The notes under the pieces were generated by a model. It did not search any database and was not told where the DNA came from. It saw only the letters and a list, made by a program, of their open reading frames with translations. From the NCBI GenBank assembly GCA_036346395.1, contig CM070615.1, forward strand, positions 27,806,472 through 27,870,471: DNA of 64,000 nt. The letters are read 5' to 3'. The DNA is from Hsuehochloa calcarea. Lineage: Eukaryota > Streptophyta > Magnoliopsida > Poales > Poaceae. Each line of letters opens with the position of its first letter. Within the stretch, counting starts at the first letter, position 1. The position numbers and the translations under genes are program-made. This document shows positions 1 to 12,900 of this stretch, in pieces.

Positions 1-248
1 TATTTTGAACCTTTTTCACGGTTCTGGCGTCTGTTAGCCTGTTGAGCATTGACGTGTGCTTCAAGCACAACTATTGTCCCATTGGGATATATCTAATGGT
101 TTTCCATTAGAAGATCTTCATGTTTCTTTGCTTCCAGCAGAGTGTATATCAGCTCAGAGCACTTCGAGTACTTCGCATTGCGATACCATTGCTACAATAC
201 CCTCATATTGGGGTGGAATGTGCATGAAGTCTTTTCTATCCTATCAGC

Positions 249-665
249 TTATGGAATTGTCTGGTTACAGATCCTCAATTTGGATATAAGTTTATGCATG
301 GTAGAGTTACATGCTGCCACAGTCTTAAAATCATGAAAGCGTGGTTTAGTCCATTCTTGTTGTGCTTCTGGGAGTAGAACAGATCTATGCTGGTTGTAGC
401 CTTCCTTCAGGTAATTCCACAATGTATGTGGATCCTTCGCCATTAAATATTCAGACTTCATGTCTGCATAGAGATGGTGCTTCGGGAAGTGCAGAGCCGC
501 ATACCTAGCGGCCTCAGGGATGGCGGGTGTGCTAGCTTCTGTCTCGATGATGGTGGTTCCAAGAGATCGAGACTTCAAGTTGATCTTTGCGTCCATCGAA
601 CAGGTGAGGTATTTGTTGCCATTCAGGGCAAGCTCAACGAATTTTTTCTCTGTAATGTCTGACAT
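249..665 (-). pseudogene. copia gag, N-terminal part (UBN2/DUF4219 type)
   Basis: A 138-residue minus-strand ORF starts at 665, opening MSDITEKKFVELALNGNKYL. It matches the usual start of plant copia Gag, which packages element RNA into virus-like particles. The family pattern of hydrophobic and basic residues is followed by an ALHFPKHHL segment and the LWNYLKEGY helix typical of UBN2 Gag. The frame closes at 249, well short of a full Gag with its CCHC knuckle, so the gene is truncated or frameshifted. No functional product is expected. Confidence 0.65.
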
Positions 666-1452
666 CTCCTACATTGGGTTCATGGAATTATTCAGTTTTA
701 CTACAAAATAGAATCTAAAGCATGAATAATGTGCAATCAGTAAAGATTGGTTTAATATCTATTCAGAATATATTTTTATGAATTTTCCAGAATTTTCCTA
801 ATAAATATTATGATTTTATGCTAATTAATGAGGTCTATGGATAATTTCAGAATTATTAATATGACAGAGAAACAATTTCAGCAAACAAAGCTAGGGAAAA
901 TAAAACCCATTGATATGAGGCTTCCAGGGTGTGCTAAGTCTAAGGTTTTACAAATTATGGAAGCTCATATATCTGCAAACCATGTTTCTAGGATTATTTA
1001 AAGTTATTGCATAAAAACAAATAATATGAAAGAAAATAACCATACACCGAGGGTCTAAAATACACAATACCACAAATCATACTAATTTGTCACGAAAATC
1101 GGATTCTCGAGGGGTAATTCTGCAAGAATATATAAAAATCCAAAATTCGTCGTAATTTCCCAAACTCCAAGGAGTTTTCCACATAATTTTCTTATCCGCG
1201 AAAATTTTCTCGTAATTTTCAGAATTCCGAGGTGGTCTTTTTGCAAAAAAAAAAATCTGGATTTCTATTTTATTTTCTTTCTCCTTTTTTTTATTTTTAT
1301 CGATTATCCCTTTTTCGATGGGTTGGCCCGCTTGCAAAAAAAAGGCGGGGGTTCTTTAGGGCTTCCCTATCTCTTAGTGGCGGCGGTGGGTGCTTCGAGT
1401 GCGCATCACAGTGCGTCGGCGTGCGTGAAGCGGTAGACATCGGTACGGCGAC

Positions 1453-4400
1453 TGTCGGGACCAAGATTTATACATCAGAAACCCTATGTGTATTCTGAAT
1501 TGGTCCTCGATCAGTAACTAGCTCGCCGTAAACATCGATAAAATATAATCTATTTATCGATTTAACTAAAAAGATCTCGAAATAATAAATAGTAGTAATA
1601 ACGAGACCTTATGGTCAATGTTTACATAACTTGCCACGCAGGGCAAAAGAACGAAAGAAACTCTTGCAATGGAAAGAAAACTTGGGGAGGCCATTAAACA
1701 TGCCCACAGGCAATCGAGTCGAGAACGTATCCTAATTCGCAATGTCTTCGTAGTACTCCTTCTTGAAAAACTATTGAGCTGATATTCTTCAACTGAGAAG
1801 CAAATTTTAAAGTCGTGAGTACATAAAGTACTCAACAAGTCGTAGGGAACAATGAGTACATAAAGTACTCAACAAGTCGTAGGGAACAATGTGCAATTAA
1901 TATTCATGTAAGGCTTGAACAAAAGAATAATTGCATGGTTCTTTTGTAGAAAGAAGTATTGATAGTAAATACAATAAATAAATGACAATGCATAATTTAA
2001 AAGGCAATAAGTAAATAGAGTAAACAGTTTCTTTGAAACGACCAGTGAACTTCCGATTCACTTCCCAACCAAACCACCAAGTGAACATCTCATCCACCGA
2101 GTGAACATTATATTCACCAAGTGAACTCCCCCATTCACCTCTGACACAAACCACCGAGTGAATTCCCCATTCACCCAACGAACATCATATTCACCAAGTG
2201 AACATCCCATTCAAACTCCGACATATTTTTATAAAGAAACTCTACCTCTCATGTGAAATTCCCACACATTGTCCATAACCGGGGACACAGTTGTTTAAAC
2301 AGTTTTAACTCCGTAGGGGTTGTATAGCTTTACCCACAAGAGATAAATCAACTCAAAGTGTCTAACCACACTTCCGTAGGTATGCGACTAAGTGATCATC
2401 ACAAAGCCTTTGCAAAGCTCCTCCTTAACCTAATTCTGTCCGCTAAGGTTTTGACACTAAATGTCATCACGACCAGACAGGGCCCTCCTCTTGTGCCATT
2501 GTGATTATACATCGATCTCGTAACACATGCTTCCAAAAACAAAAATAAGCTAAGACATTGCTAATTAGTTAGCTAGATCCAACCCATACTAAACAAGTAG
2601 TTGTACGATATAGCCCAGTTCAATGGCGCACTAGATTAAGTCCTTAGCAAGTTACTCAAGCGATACTACCTCATCCAAAACAATGTGCCTAACGTACCCT
2701 CTTTACTGCACGATCACTCATTTGATCATATATCATTTTATTCAACCAAACAAATGACAATCCATGCCATGGTACAAAAATTTACAATAGCAGCATCGCA
2801 CCACAATTGGTACAATAGTGATATCACACCACAGTTGCGCAACAATTGCATCGCACCACAATTTCCATATATTGTTAAGTAAAATTATCAATATTGAACA
2901 TGTGATCATCAACCCATCGTAACTAAGTATGACTAAGCATCTCTACGATAACCCATATTGGTGATATGCATATATCCAACTAATATTGATCATCCTCTGG
3001 TGATAAATGATTTATGGTATTCAAATAATCAATGGAGGCGTAGTGACAAATTGGTGACTAACTATTCTCAAAAGCAGTTAATATAAAGATAGCATGAAAT
3101 TTGATATAAAATAATATAATTTTAAAATTATAGATTCAACATTATCAAAGGACTACAACTTGTCTTGGATTTGCTCAGTTACCATACTTGGATCTTCATA
3201 GCTTGCTTCTGCTCCTCCTTGAAACAGATTGTCTAAACGAGAGAGAAACAACAGGGCAAGCACAAATAAATCCAAAATAAAATAAAATCCAAAAATAGAA
3301 AACCAACTCTAAAATAAATATATAAATTTTAGATGAATTCTGGAAATTGAACATACTGATCGGAGTTCGGACAAAGGAGAACGAACTCTTAGAAGATTCC
3401 TAGAAAGGAAAAATAGGGAGAGGAAAGAATATCCTCATAATATTCCCTCAGCTGAAAAAGAAAAAGGAAAGGACACTGACAAGTCGGGTCTACCTGTAAG
3501 TGAAAGAGAGAGGAAGAAAGAGATTGACATGTGGGGTCGGGTTGACAGAGAGAGAAAGAGAGAGGTTGACAAGGGTGGCCTGACAGGGGTGGCCCACATG
3601 GCAGAGAGAGGAAGAACAGAGGAGGCATGGATGGCGGCGACGGCGAGGTCAGTGGCAGTGATTGGCAAAATGGAACCCTGGTAAGGAGAGGGTCATCTGG
3701 GTGGCGGTGGCGCAGCAAGGGTGGCAGTGAGGTGGCGGCAATGGCGGCGGTGGTTGAAAAGTGGCTCGGCGACTTGATCGGCGGCGGCGACAAGGTGGAA
3801 GCGAGGATCGACGGCGCGAGGATTACAAGCGGCTCGAGGTGGAAACGAGGATGGCGGCGCGACGGTGGTGGCCGGTGACAAAGAAGATGAGTAGGAGCGG
3901 GACACCTCAATGATGAAGAGAGGACAAGAAAGGATGGAATCAGAAGAGAGGAATTGGCAATGTGACGTGACACACACGGGAGGCAAGGGAGCTCACCAGA
4001 GAGAGATCGATGATGGTGGTGGTGGCCGGTTTTGGGGACGAAGGTGGAGGCGGCGGCCCGATGACGCTTCAGAGATGGAGAGGTGAGCACGACGAAAGAG
4101 TGTGACGAGGCACACTCAACGGTTGGGGAGAAACGACGGGGGACGACGCACGACGACGAAACACGGCGGTGAAGAGCTTCGACAGTGGTGGTTTTTGTGG
4201 TGAATTACGGTGCAACGACGACGGGAACGAGGCCGGTTGTCTAGGGCTTCGGAACAGAAGGTTGCGGCGGAGATTTTGACGCGGGTGGCACTCTTTTAAA
4301 GGCGCGGGATGGGAGACTTGGAGTGGAGGCCGGCGACACGGCGTGTCGGACTTGGACATGGGTGGAGCTGGCGTCGCCAGGTTGAAAACGAACACGTGCA

Positions 4401-4878
4401 AGTGGCGCACTGACGTGGCGAGCCCGCTTGACAGCGAGAGGAGGGAGGCTGGCTTGCTGCTTGGCTGGGCTATGCTGGCGCGAAGGAAAAAGGGGTTTTG
4501 GTCTGGAAGAAAACCGGGCCATGGTAAATCAGAAAGGAATTGGGCCGGAGGGAAAAAAATTGGTCCGAAAGAAAAGAATTCGGCCGGAAGGAAAATCCGG
4601 AAAAAGAAATGATTCATGAATTTCAAAAATTATATTAAATCAAACCGAGCTCAAAGAAATAGCAAATAAACTCTAAAAATTCCTAGAGAATTCCAGAAAA
4701 TACTCTTGAACACAAGGCACCCAAATAAATTATTTTTTAAAATTTAATTCAAGTTTAAATTAATCACATTAAATTATTTTAATTTTAAAAAATTCAAATT
4801 AAGCTCTGACTTAACTAAGAAAATTCAAATTGTTATTTTTATTTTTAAATGCTCCAAATGAACTCCATATTTTTAATA
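1453..4878 (-). mobile_element. Ty3/gypsy-type solo LTR (about 3.4 kb)
   Basis: The plus-strand left edge begins TGTCGGGACC. Its reverse complement matches the 3' end of the LTR ending at 13920 (both show a TACACA-GAGGG-type block followed by a GGTCC..ACA end). The length of 3426 bp is close to the net 3372 bp of that LTR. GCGAC (1448-1452) and GCGAT (4879-4883) flank it as a target duplication with one transition. The element begins TA rather than TG on its own strand, which one C-to-T change on the plus strand would explain. Inside are a pyrimidine-rich promoter and leader (about 3400-4600 on the minus strand) and a TATA-like TTTAAAAG near 4293-4300. The long ORFs in this GC-rich part are low-complexity and not protein-like. 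The layout resembles rice RIRE3/RIRE8-class LTRs. Confidence 0.7.
1817..1890. repeat. Two tandem 37-bp repeats with an inner hairpin
   Basis: Positions 1817-1853 and 1854-1890 are identical 37-bp units. Each carries GAGTAC-ATAAA-GTACTC, a perfect 6-bp inverted repeat with a 5-base loop. The same GAGTAC/GTACTC pair with another loop occurs at about 16858-16874 near the 3' end of the LTR that ends at 17268. Confidence 0.9.
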
Positions 4879-5466
4879 GCGATGATGGGCGCACAGAGCA
4901 TCGTGGCTTCGGGCCTGCAGCGCGAGGCACGACAACATTTGGTGTGGTGGCGCGGGGCGGCAGGCAATGGCGAGCGGCGGTGCACAGTGCATGGTAGCTC
5001 GGTGGTGTGCACGGGTAGCGCGGCGGCGTGGCGTCTGGCGGCGGCTGCGGCGGCAGCCGGCGTGACACGGCATTTGGCACCTAGGCTGCGCGCGCCGCAG
5101 TAAGCGCACGACGACAAGACGATACATCGGCATTGTGGGTGCGATCTTTCCGGGCGGTCTTGCGGTGGGCACCGACAGCGAGCGGCGTTGGTGCCTGACT
5201 CCGGGTTGGTCAGATCGAAATATTTTTTTTCGTGCATGAATAGTAATTGATGAACAGTGCATATTCGATCTAATTGTGACGATTAGCTATATTTAATCGT
5301 AGATATCGATTAAACACATCTAGAACCCTGATTAGGAATTAACAGATCTAATCGGATTTGAGCAAAAATAATCTACCAGATTAATTCATAACAAAATTAG
5401 ATATGGAAAGATGGAATCCCAACGACATACTGATTCGGCCATACAGAGCGATTTGTGTTGACAACG

Positions 5467-5663
5467 TATTGAAGAGCGTAGTAGTCGTGGGAACCAATCA
5501 CTAAATAATAGACAATCAATCAGGAAGACAGTAGATAGAGACACGATATAAGGAGCATTATTAATTGATTGATCTATTTACGAGCACAAGAAAGTTCTAT
5601 TTAAATACTAAAATCCATCGAAATAATTTTGATATTACGTCTATCCATCCTTAATTCTTAACA
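5467..5663 (-). repeat. 5' LTR of the left copia element
   Basis: On the minus strand it begins TGTTAAGAATTAAGG and ends CTTCAATA, followed by CGTTGTCA. These edges match the LTRs at 24466-24734 and 30240-30508 (TGTTAAGAAAC... CAATA then CGTTATCA). A TATA-like TATTTAAATAG lies near 5600-5612. Only one LTR of the pair is visible, so the edges rest on this comparison. Confidence 0.6.
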
Positions 5664-8012
5664 GCAACATCGATGTTGATACATGGTGAACAGTTCGCGA
5701 TGGTCTTCGTTTCGTGTGTGTGTGATTTGGACATGGCTTGAGGTTTGATAAGAAAGAAAGAAAGAAAGAAAGCTCTGCTCCTGGAGATTCGATTTGGAGC
5801 TGGGTGTCGCCTGCGGCCACTCGAGCTATTTGCTGTGGAAAAACTGCCTGACATGGCATCGGTGGCAACATCGCACGTTGTACAGAATCCTAAGCACAAG
5901 AAAATGACCGGCACTACTTTCGTCATGACAGTAATGGCTACGTTCCCAACGCAACAAAGCGCGACATGTTTTTCACTGATGTTAGAGAGAGGCTGACATT
6001 GCTTCTGGTGTGTGTGTGTTTTTTTTCTTTGATGTGCTGTAACGAAGCGGACCCTAGCGCCGATCCGAAATGAATGGACTATTTTAGTACTGTGTATATT
6101 TTATTATTTTCATAGTACTACTATTAAGTACTGTTTATATTGACTGAAACCGATGTTTATACAGTGATTTTTTGCGGTGCAGGAAAAAATCCGGATCTAT
6201 GTTCTAAACGAATCGTATGCCTAGAACGATGAGATTAAATGATGATGATGTAGTACCACGTCCTGTCGCAAATAAACATACTGTAATATGTTTGTAAAAT
6301 TCATATAAAATTATAATATTGTTAAGGTATTTTTCTTAGAGAAATCTACTTGTATTATTTTTGTACGGCGTGTATAAGTATCCGTACAGATAGTGTTGGC
6401 CAAAGTTGAAAGAGTTTAACTGTACGCATTAAATTGAGTTTTACAACATGGGATGTGAGGGGGCTCACACAAATCAGGTAGCAATTAGGCTTTCAGCCAT
6501 AAGACAACACTTTTTTGTACGATAATTTACAAGTTTCATTCCATTGTGTGTGTTTGGACTTAGGATCGGTTTGATTTAGTCTGGTAGTTTTTGTAAGGTG
6601 CCTCCCGTTGTCTAGCTTAATAGTCTTTTGAAGAAAGTAAGGAAAAATCCATAAATACCCCCATAATACACCTGCATTTTCAGTTTGCTCTTATATCTTG
6701 TTTTCTTTTACTTTATCTCCATAAGTTAAGTTCATACACCCCTAAGTGGCATGTTGACTATATTTTTCATGATTTTCATTATCTTTGCCACTTGTTTCAG
6801 CTATATCAATACTTGTTTTAATAATTTAAGTGATTTCGGTACTTGTAAAACACAATTTCATTACTACTGTTTCAACAATGAAATCATATATTACAAATAT
6901 CATAATCACTCGAATCATCGAAATAAGTATTAAAATCACTTAAATAAGTACTCAAATCATTGAAACAATTATAGAAGATAATGAAAACTACAAGAAATAT
7001 TACTGACGCGTGTGGGTGTGGGTAGGGGGGAGCATTTGCAGATAACTGAAAATGAGCTATAGCTACAAGGGTTATATTGAAAAGACGTGTGATTTATAGC
7101 GGTGTTTATGAATTTTTTTAAACGAAGAATGTAAGGGAGTTTATACACGTGTGACTACTAGCAGAAGCAGTAGTGAACACAAGAAATGGAGTCGTTAGGA
7201 GAGAGCAAATCGCATCCAAGTTCCACATCTTCTCAACTCCGAGAATCTATATATATCAGCAATATCGTCACATTTCTTCACAGCAGATCTGATGTAAGAT
7301 CCCAACATCTCACCTTGACAGTAACCTTCAGGCCAACAAATCAGTAAGAAAATAAAAAAGAAAACAAATTTTGTGACTGAGGATCAAAGTTAATTATTTT
7401 GGGTATCTTCAGAAGTGGGTGATGACATGAAAGGGACATCCAATGTCCTATCAGATAAAGAGGACTGAGAATTGTGACCAAAATCTTACTGATGATACAT
7501 ATACATATATATAAATCAACTGTCACATGTTTGCTCTAGAATATCAGAATTTTTAACAAAAAGTTGGGGAAAAGAGGAATATATAAATTCATTTGATGCA
7601 CTACAAATTGCCACTTTATTCTGGATTGGTCTCAAGTGCACTGTGCACCATGCCTGCATAGCTTTGTGAAGATCAGTCCTGAGTTCTCAATCCTGTCACA
7701 AGTCATAGCTGAAGATAAATTATGTAGGTTAGTTCTGTCTTTGTTCGTTTTCTCTTTGTTATGTGAACAGTTGGTGCTTGTGATTGGCCTTCAGCTTGAT
7801 GATCTCATGTTTCTTAAATGATTGTACCGACTTATCTTAATTTTTTGAGATAATTGTACCAACTTATATTTTCCCCAAAATTTCTAGCATATAATATATT
7901 TGTAGTTGTTTGAGTTGAGAAAAATTCCGTGGCAAAGAGTAATGAAAAAAATACTACAAATTAACTCTTAGTTTAAAAAATTGGAATTTCAAAAATCTTG
8001 TATTACTACAAT
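5664..8012. other. Spacer without a recognisable gene
   Basis: No gene can be supported here. An 83-codon ORF at 5745-5996 (+) starts next to a GAAA microsatellite and has no recognisable domain. From about 6648 to 7130 the ends are weakly complementary (AAAATCCATAAA near the left, TTCATAAACACC reversed near the right), which could be an old MITE. Short stretches near 7260-7520 (minus) and 7590-7740 (plus) could be remnant exons, but nothing identifies them. Confidence 0.5.
5749..5772. repeat. (GAAA)n microsatellite
   Basis: Six consecutive GAAA-type units. Confidence 0.9.
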
Positions 8013-9194
8013 ACATCTGTAACATCCCCAAAAAAATCCCAGCATTGGGGTAATAGGATAAAAATCAGAGGAAAATGATTTTCAACCTATTATGTTTGGA
8101 AAACTACCTTGGCATGATTTTGAACTTTTTATATAAATCAAACAATTGAATTCTATGTAAGTAGCAACTTGTGAGAATTTTCGAGAAAATCACAGAGCAT
8201 ATAAAATCCTGAAAAAATTACATAAGAAACTATAATGTATCATAAGCCTTCACAAACAATTTCATAAATTTTGGAGTATGTTTCATAGGTTCAAAAATTT
8301 GGCAAATACTCAACCACTTTGAAAATTCAAAAAAAGTTTTTGAATTCCCGCCGGACTCTTGGGCCGCACCTGAGCTGGTCCAAAACCAATCGCCAACTCC
8401 AGCCCGTGCCAATGCGCTCGCCCTCTCAATGACGTGTGGGCCCCGCTTGTCGGGGCCTTTCTTCCACTTTACCTTCGCCCTCGCTCGCCACCGCGCCAGC
8501 TCCAGCACTACTCCGCCCGTTGTTTTCCCTTCGCCGCCCACCATTTTCAGCACTCACCTAACTCCATCACCTCCGCCTGGCTCCACTCATGCTAACCATT
8601 CCCTTAATGGTGCCCAACCCCCGCGCTGGCAGAGATGCCAAAGCTGGAGCGCAAGTTTCTCACCGCGGTCGCAACTTCTCGCCGCTCATCTCGCGTAATT
8701 CTCACAGCTACTTAAGCTTCCAAGCGTGTCACAAACTCTCAAGCTCACTGTAACGTCCCAAAATTTAGTTTTTTAAAATCTTTTGTGTAGCTTAGGTCCC
8801 TGTAAAATTCCATGAATTTTTCTTGAATTAATAAAGCTTAATTAGAAATTTCCAAATTTCCAAATATTTAATTTGACTAATGTAAACATCAATTAAATGA
8901 AAAATAGTGTTAGTTGGGTTCCTTGTATTCCAAGGATTTTTCTTGTATTTTCTTGTATTTTTCTGAATCTATTTGCTATTTATTTTGCCTCTTTTGAATA
9001 TCCAGCTTTTCTTTAAATCTGAAACCAATTTCCTAATTCTAAATCTCAGTGGGCCGAATTTGGCTCGGCCCATTTCCTTTTATCCCTCTGTGGATTTCAT
9101 GGGGATATGTTCCAGATCTTAGGATGATGTGACAATTGGCAATGACGTTTACGGTTTGTCGTTTCACGTGTTTTCGACAAAGCTACAGGCTTAC

Positions 9195-9545
9195 TGGACA
9201 GGGGCGGTCCAACCGGTCTTTGCACGGCGGTCCGACCGGTCCCAAATCGGAAGGACCGGCCATGTGGGGCGGTCGGACCGGCGGTGACCAAAGTGGTCAA
9301 AACGAGCTGGGCCAAAAATAGGTGTTGTAGGCAAGTGAGGGGATCCCAATGCACTTGGTCTCATGATTTTTGGAGTCTCGATAAAAAGTTCTATTGGTTT
9401 AAAGTTTCCGAAGGTTTCGGATTTTCGGGGTTGAAATTGGCTAAGTCCCAGGGACGGTCCGACCGCTCACGAGGAGCGGTCCGACCGGCCAGTAGCGGTC
9501 CGGCAAACTCACTGGGCGGTCGGTGGTTTCTACTTGAGCGTCGGC
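9195..9545. repeat. Array of GGTCCGACCGG-type interrupted palindromes
   Basis: At least seven scattered copies or variants of CGGTCCGACCG or its complement occur here, and more at 10555-10660 (GGTCAGACCGCCCACACC-type units, one about 50 bp unit twice). They lie in the U3 and the 3' part of the same LTR. Confidence 0.75.
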
Positions 9546-9964
9546 CAACCGTGGCGATGTTGATTTGTTAGGTCAAAGTCATTGGTTTCATAGCATATGA
9601 TTTGCATGATGTATGTTTTGACTAACATGGGTCAAGTTGTGAAGAACTTGTTCCCGAATTCGTGTTTGCTTGTCTGTGGTTGTGCAGGTTGCTTGGTGGT
9701 CAACGACGGTCAACGGCGAGGAGGATCGGGACTAGACTTGGAGAGTTGAGGTCCGAACGATCGGCGATGCGGGTGAGGTCAACGACTCAAGCGTGACACA
9801 AGATGGACAAGGGTGACCTATTGGCAAATCCATGACGCATGGGAAGCGGTTTAGGTCAAAAGGTTAAAGACGGCGCTTATGCGAGCGTGCGTGTGTGACC
9901 CGTTTGTTAGTGGGCCTTAACGGGAGCCCAATTGAGTCAAACCCTAGAGAGTTCTAGGCCTCCA

Positions 9965-9975
9965 CTATAAATAGG
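9965..9975 (+). promoter_or_regulatory. LTR TATA box
   Basis: CTATAAATAGG lies in the innermost LTR, upstream of a pyrimidine-rich start region, where the U3/R boundary is expected. Confidence 0.6.
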
Positions 9976-12900
9976 AGGAGGTGGGGGCTGTTCCCCCTCT
10001 CTCGCTGTTTTTCACCTCTTTTGTCGCTTTCAAACCCTAATTGGCTTAGGGGGAGTTGAGGTGGAGGCTAGGGCTTTTCATGGTTTGAGGAGAATTTCGT
10101 GATCTTGGATTGACCACTGATCCATGATGGCGTGGGTGTAATCCAGCAACGATCTCGTTATCAATCTATGCATGGTTTGCTTGAGATAAGTCTCTTTTCG
10201 TTCTTGCTTTCAATTTGGTGATTTTAGGGCTTCCTTTGATCCGTGAGTTTGTGATTGATTCTTTCACGTGGATTAGCTTGCTGTGATATGTGTGAATCTA
10301 TCTAGCATCATCTTGATCATCAATCTCTCACGAACAAGCATTAGGATCAAGTTTTCGTTCTTGCCCGGTTTTAGACCTTCTGTTAATCAATTGACAATTG
10401 CTCAAGATCGTTCCAAGAATTATCATAATATTCGATTGGAATAGGTCCTCAATAGCATAGAGAAGGTGTGTGCAAAGTTTCGTGAAGTTTGGAGTTGAGA
10501 ATCAAAAGTTAGACCTAATTGCAACTTCGTCATCGGGTTTTTTTTTCTTTTCAGACTTCCACGGTCAGACCGCCCACACCGTAGGTCGACCGATTTGGTG
10601 CCGGGTCCGACCGCCCACACCGTAGGTCGACCGATTTGAGTGCCGTCCGACCGCCTTGATATAACAATGCCGGCCGATCTCTGTTAGTTTTGATTCTTGC
10701 GATTTTTGTCGCATTGCTTAGGGGTTTAATTGGATTCAATACTAGTCTTCCATTTGTCTTGGTATATTGATCTTCATAGCTTCATCATAGCTATTGGAGT
10801 GAAATTGTGTTGAATTCATTATTTAGGAAAAAGTGAGCGTGCTCCTATTCACCCCCCTCTAGTCGCCTTTTCGGTCCAACACCCTCCTTCGTTCCAACCC
10901 ACCTTAAACCCAGCCTAGACCCACCATCTTCCCCTCTCCATCCCCGCTTCGCCCGCCTTGCATCGTCTGCATGGCCCACCTGCGAGTCACATGCTGCGCC
11001 ATTGCAGCCATGCGTGGCAAGGACTCCACTGCGCCACCGCCCTTGGTGTCTGTGCTGCACACGTCTCCCAAGGATATAAAATCCACCACCCCGTGTGCGC
11101 ACCTACCTCGCCTAGTCTCGCTGCCCCTCATGCCCTAGGCGCCTTTGCTTGAGACACTGTGAAGCACCGCCGCCCCAGTCACCTTCTTCATCGGTAGTGT
11201 CATGCCTTGCAACGCCGTTCTCTGCCGTCATAGCCTCTCAGTCCGTAACATTTGCGCCACCGACTCCACCTCGATGTCCTCTACGCTTGGCGCTCACCCA
11301 CCTAAGCTCCCGAGCCGAGATTCGTCATCGCCATACTTGTCGTCTTCCTCTCCAGTCGCACCAGCGATGCTCGAAATGCCTCCGCCGTGTTCTTTGTTTC
11401 TTCAGTGAGTTCCTCATAAATCTGTTTGTGTCACCGTGTGCCCCATCTCCCGATCTATCCATCCCATCTTTTGATTTTGAGTTTAGTCCACTGTACACCG
11501 TGATTCTTCCTTTCTCTCTCGTCTCCGGTCGTCACCTTTCACCAGCCGTTCCTCGTCACTTCGATGAGCTTCCGCCTTCATCGACCCCACCATCTTACTA
11601 CTCACATCGCGTTCTACGCCGTGCTCCCCATCCCGTCGCCAGGGCATCCTCCCTCACCGCCACCATCAAGCAAGCAGCCGTCGCCGGAAACCCTAGCTCC
11701 GACGAGCCATTGAGCTCCACACGCCACTGTGCCACGTCACAGCACTATGTATCCGCCGCCTCTTGCCACTTCATCTTCCCTCTGTGATGAGGCCGCACCA
11801 TCATCGCCCACGTGGCATCCAGCTAGCCTAAACGCAGATCCAAATCCATATAGATCCGGTCCACCATGAGCCGTTTCTATGCCTCATGGGCCCCACCTTG
11901 TCAGTGCACTGTTTTGTGGACCCAATCCACCATGCACCGTAGACCTGAGTTCGTAGACCTAGTCTATAGACCAATGGCCCATATATCAGCCTCTTTTTCC
12001 CTTTTCTGAAATTCTTTTAATTCTTAAAAATCCATAAATCTCAGTGGTCCCACATGTCATACAATAAAACTTTTTCCAAAATTTCTGAAATAAAATATTT
12101 CAAGAATATTCCTTCGGTCCCACCTGCCAGTTTCTCTCTTCCTTCTCCTTTTTCAGCATTTTTCTTCCTGATCAGATTTTCGAGAGTTCGTTCTTCTTCA
12201 GATGAACTCCGATTGAACTCATTTAAGTTTATAAATTCATCTAAATTCAAGATCTACATGTTTGTATCATTCAATTTTAATTTGGAGTTTATTTGGTTTG
12301 TATTTTTGTATTTTGTTTGTTTTGCGTGTTCTCTCTCGTTAGACGTTGACTTCCTAAAATCGTCCGAATGAGCTGAAGGTCAAGGAAGTAGAAGATTGAA
12401 GATAAAATAAAAATATCATTGCTATAGCAAGGCAAGTTGTACCATTGACCATGTTTATTTAAATATTTTGGGATTAGCTATTCACCTATTTGATTATATC
12501 CACCTTGCTCATTGTATTACCCTAATCTTTTGTCACCCTAGCTTGGTTAATTATTAGTTGGTATTATCATAGCACCAACGTGGGTTGGTTAGACACGAAT
12601 AGTCTGCTTAGCCATGCAACGGGTTATTGACATCATTTTGAGTTGCAAGATATAAACTTGACTAAATGATTATGGAACATGTTATGAAATTTTTTGTGAT
12701 GTATGTTGTTACTCGTTGATGGCATGTGATGCACTTAACCAACAGGGTGGGAAAAAGATTTGGACTGAGGCGAGTGGAAAGGATTGGTAGTATGGTGGAT
12801 GTGTGATTGGGAAAAGTGAATGTTAGTTACTAGTTAGAATTTGCTAGTCTCGCCTTGGTCAATTAAGAACTTAACTTTGTGCGCATTGAACTGAACCACA

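Larger units (their letters stand above)
1..5663 (-). mobile_element. Ty1/copia-type element, 5' part, interrupted
   Basis: This is a minus-strand LTR retrotransposon running off the left edge. Reading leftward it has a short LTR (5467-5663), an untranslated leader, and the start of gag at 665. The leader is split by a gypsy-type solo LTR at 1453-4878; leader-like sequence lies on both sides (about 666-1452 and 4879-5466). The LTR edge and the bases next to it resemble those of the complete copia element at 17607-24734, so the two belong to one lineage, but the gag sequences differ enough to be separate families. The pol region and 3' LTR lie outside the window. Confidence 0.7.
9089..10883 (+). 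mobile_element. Innermost solo LTR, copia-like (1795 bp)
   Basis: It starts TGTGGATTTC at 9089, ends GGTCCAACA at 10883, and has a perfect 5-bp target duplication CCCTC at 9084-9088 and 10884-10888. Near the 3' end is TATTCACCCCCCTCTAGTCG, a block shared with the LTR that starts at 35945 and typical of SIRE/Maximus-like copia LTRs. A TATA box (CTATAAATAGG) sits at 9965-9975 and a transcript-like leader follows. No internal domain is present. Confidence 0.8.

Noticed and set aside
3389..4626. ORFs of 233 and 185 codons in the minus-strand gypsy-type LTR
   Set aside because: They lie in the pyrimidine-rich LTR leader, with Ser/Pro low complexity. The related LTRs at 8018-17268 have no matching protein.
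7341..7821. Possible host exons (minus near 7341-7526; plus 7636-7821 with a GTTAGT donor-like end and a CAPC motif)
   Set aside because: Thought of as a thioredoxin-like fragment, but the active-site context and length do not fit and no second exon was found.
11149..11787. A 212-codon plus-strand ORF
   Set aside because: It lies within the leader part of the LTR 8749-13920, is low-complexity, and is not conserved in related LTRs.
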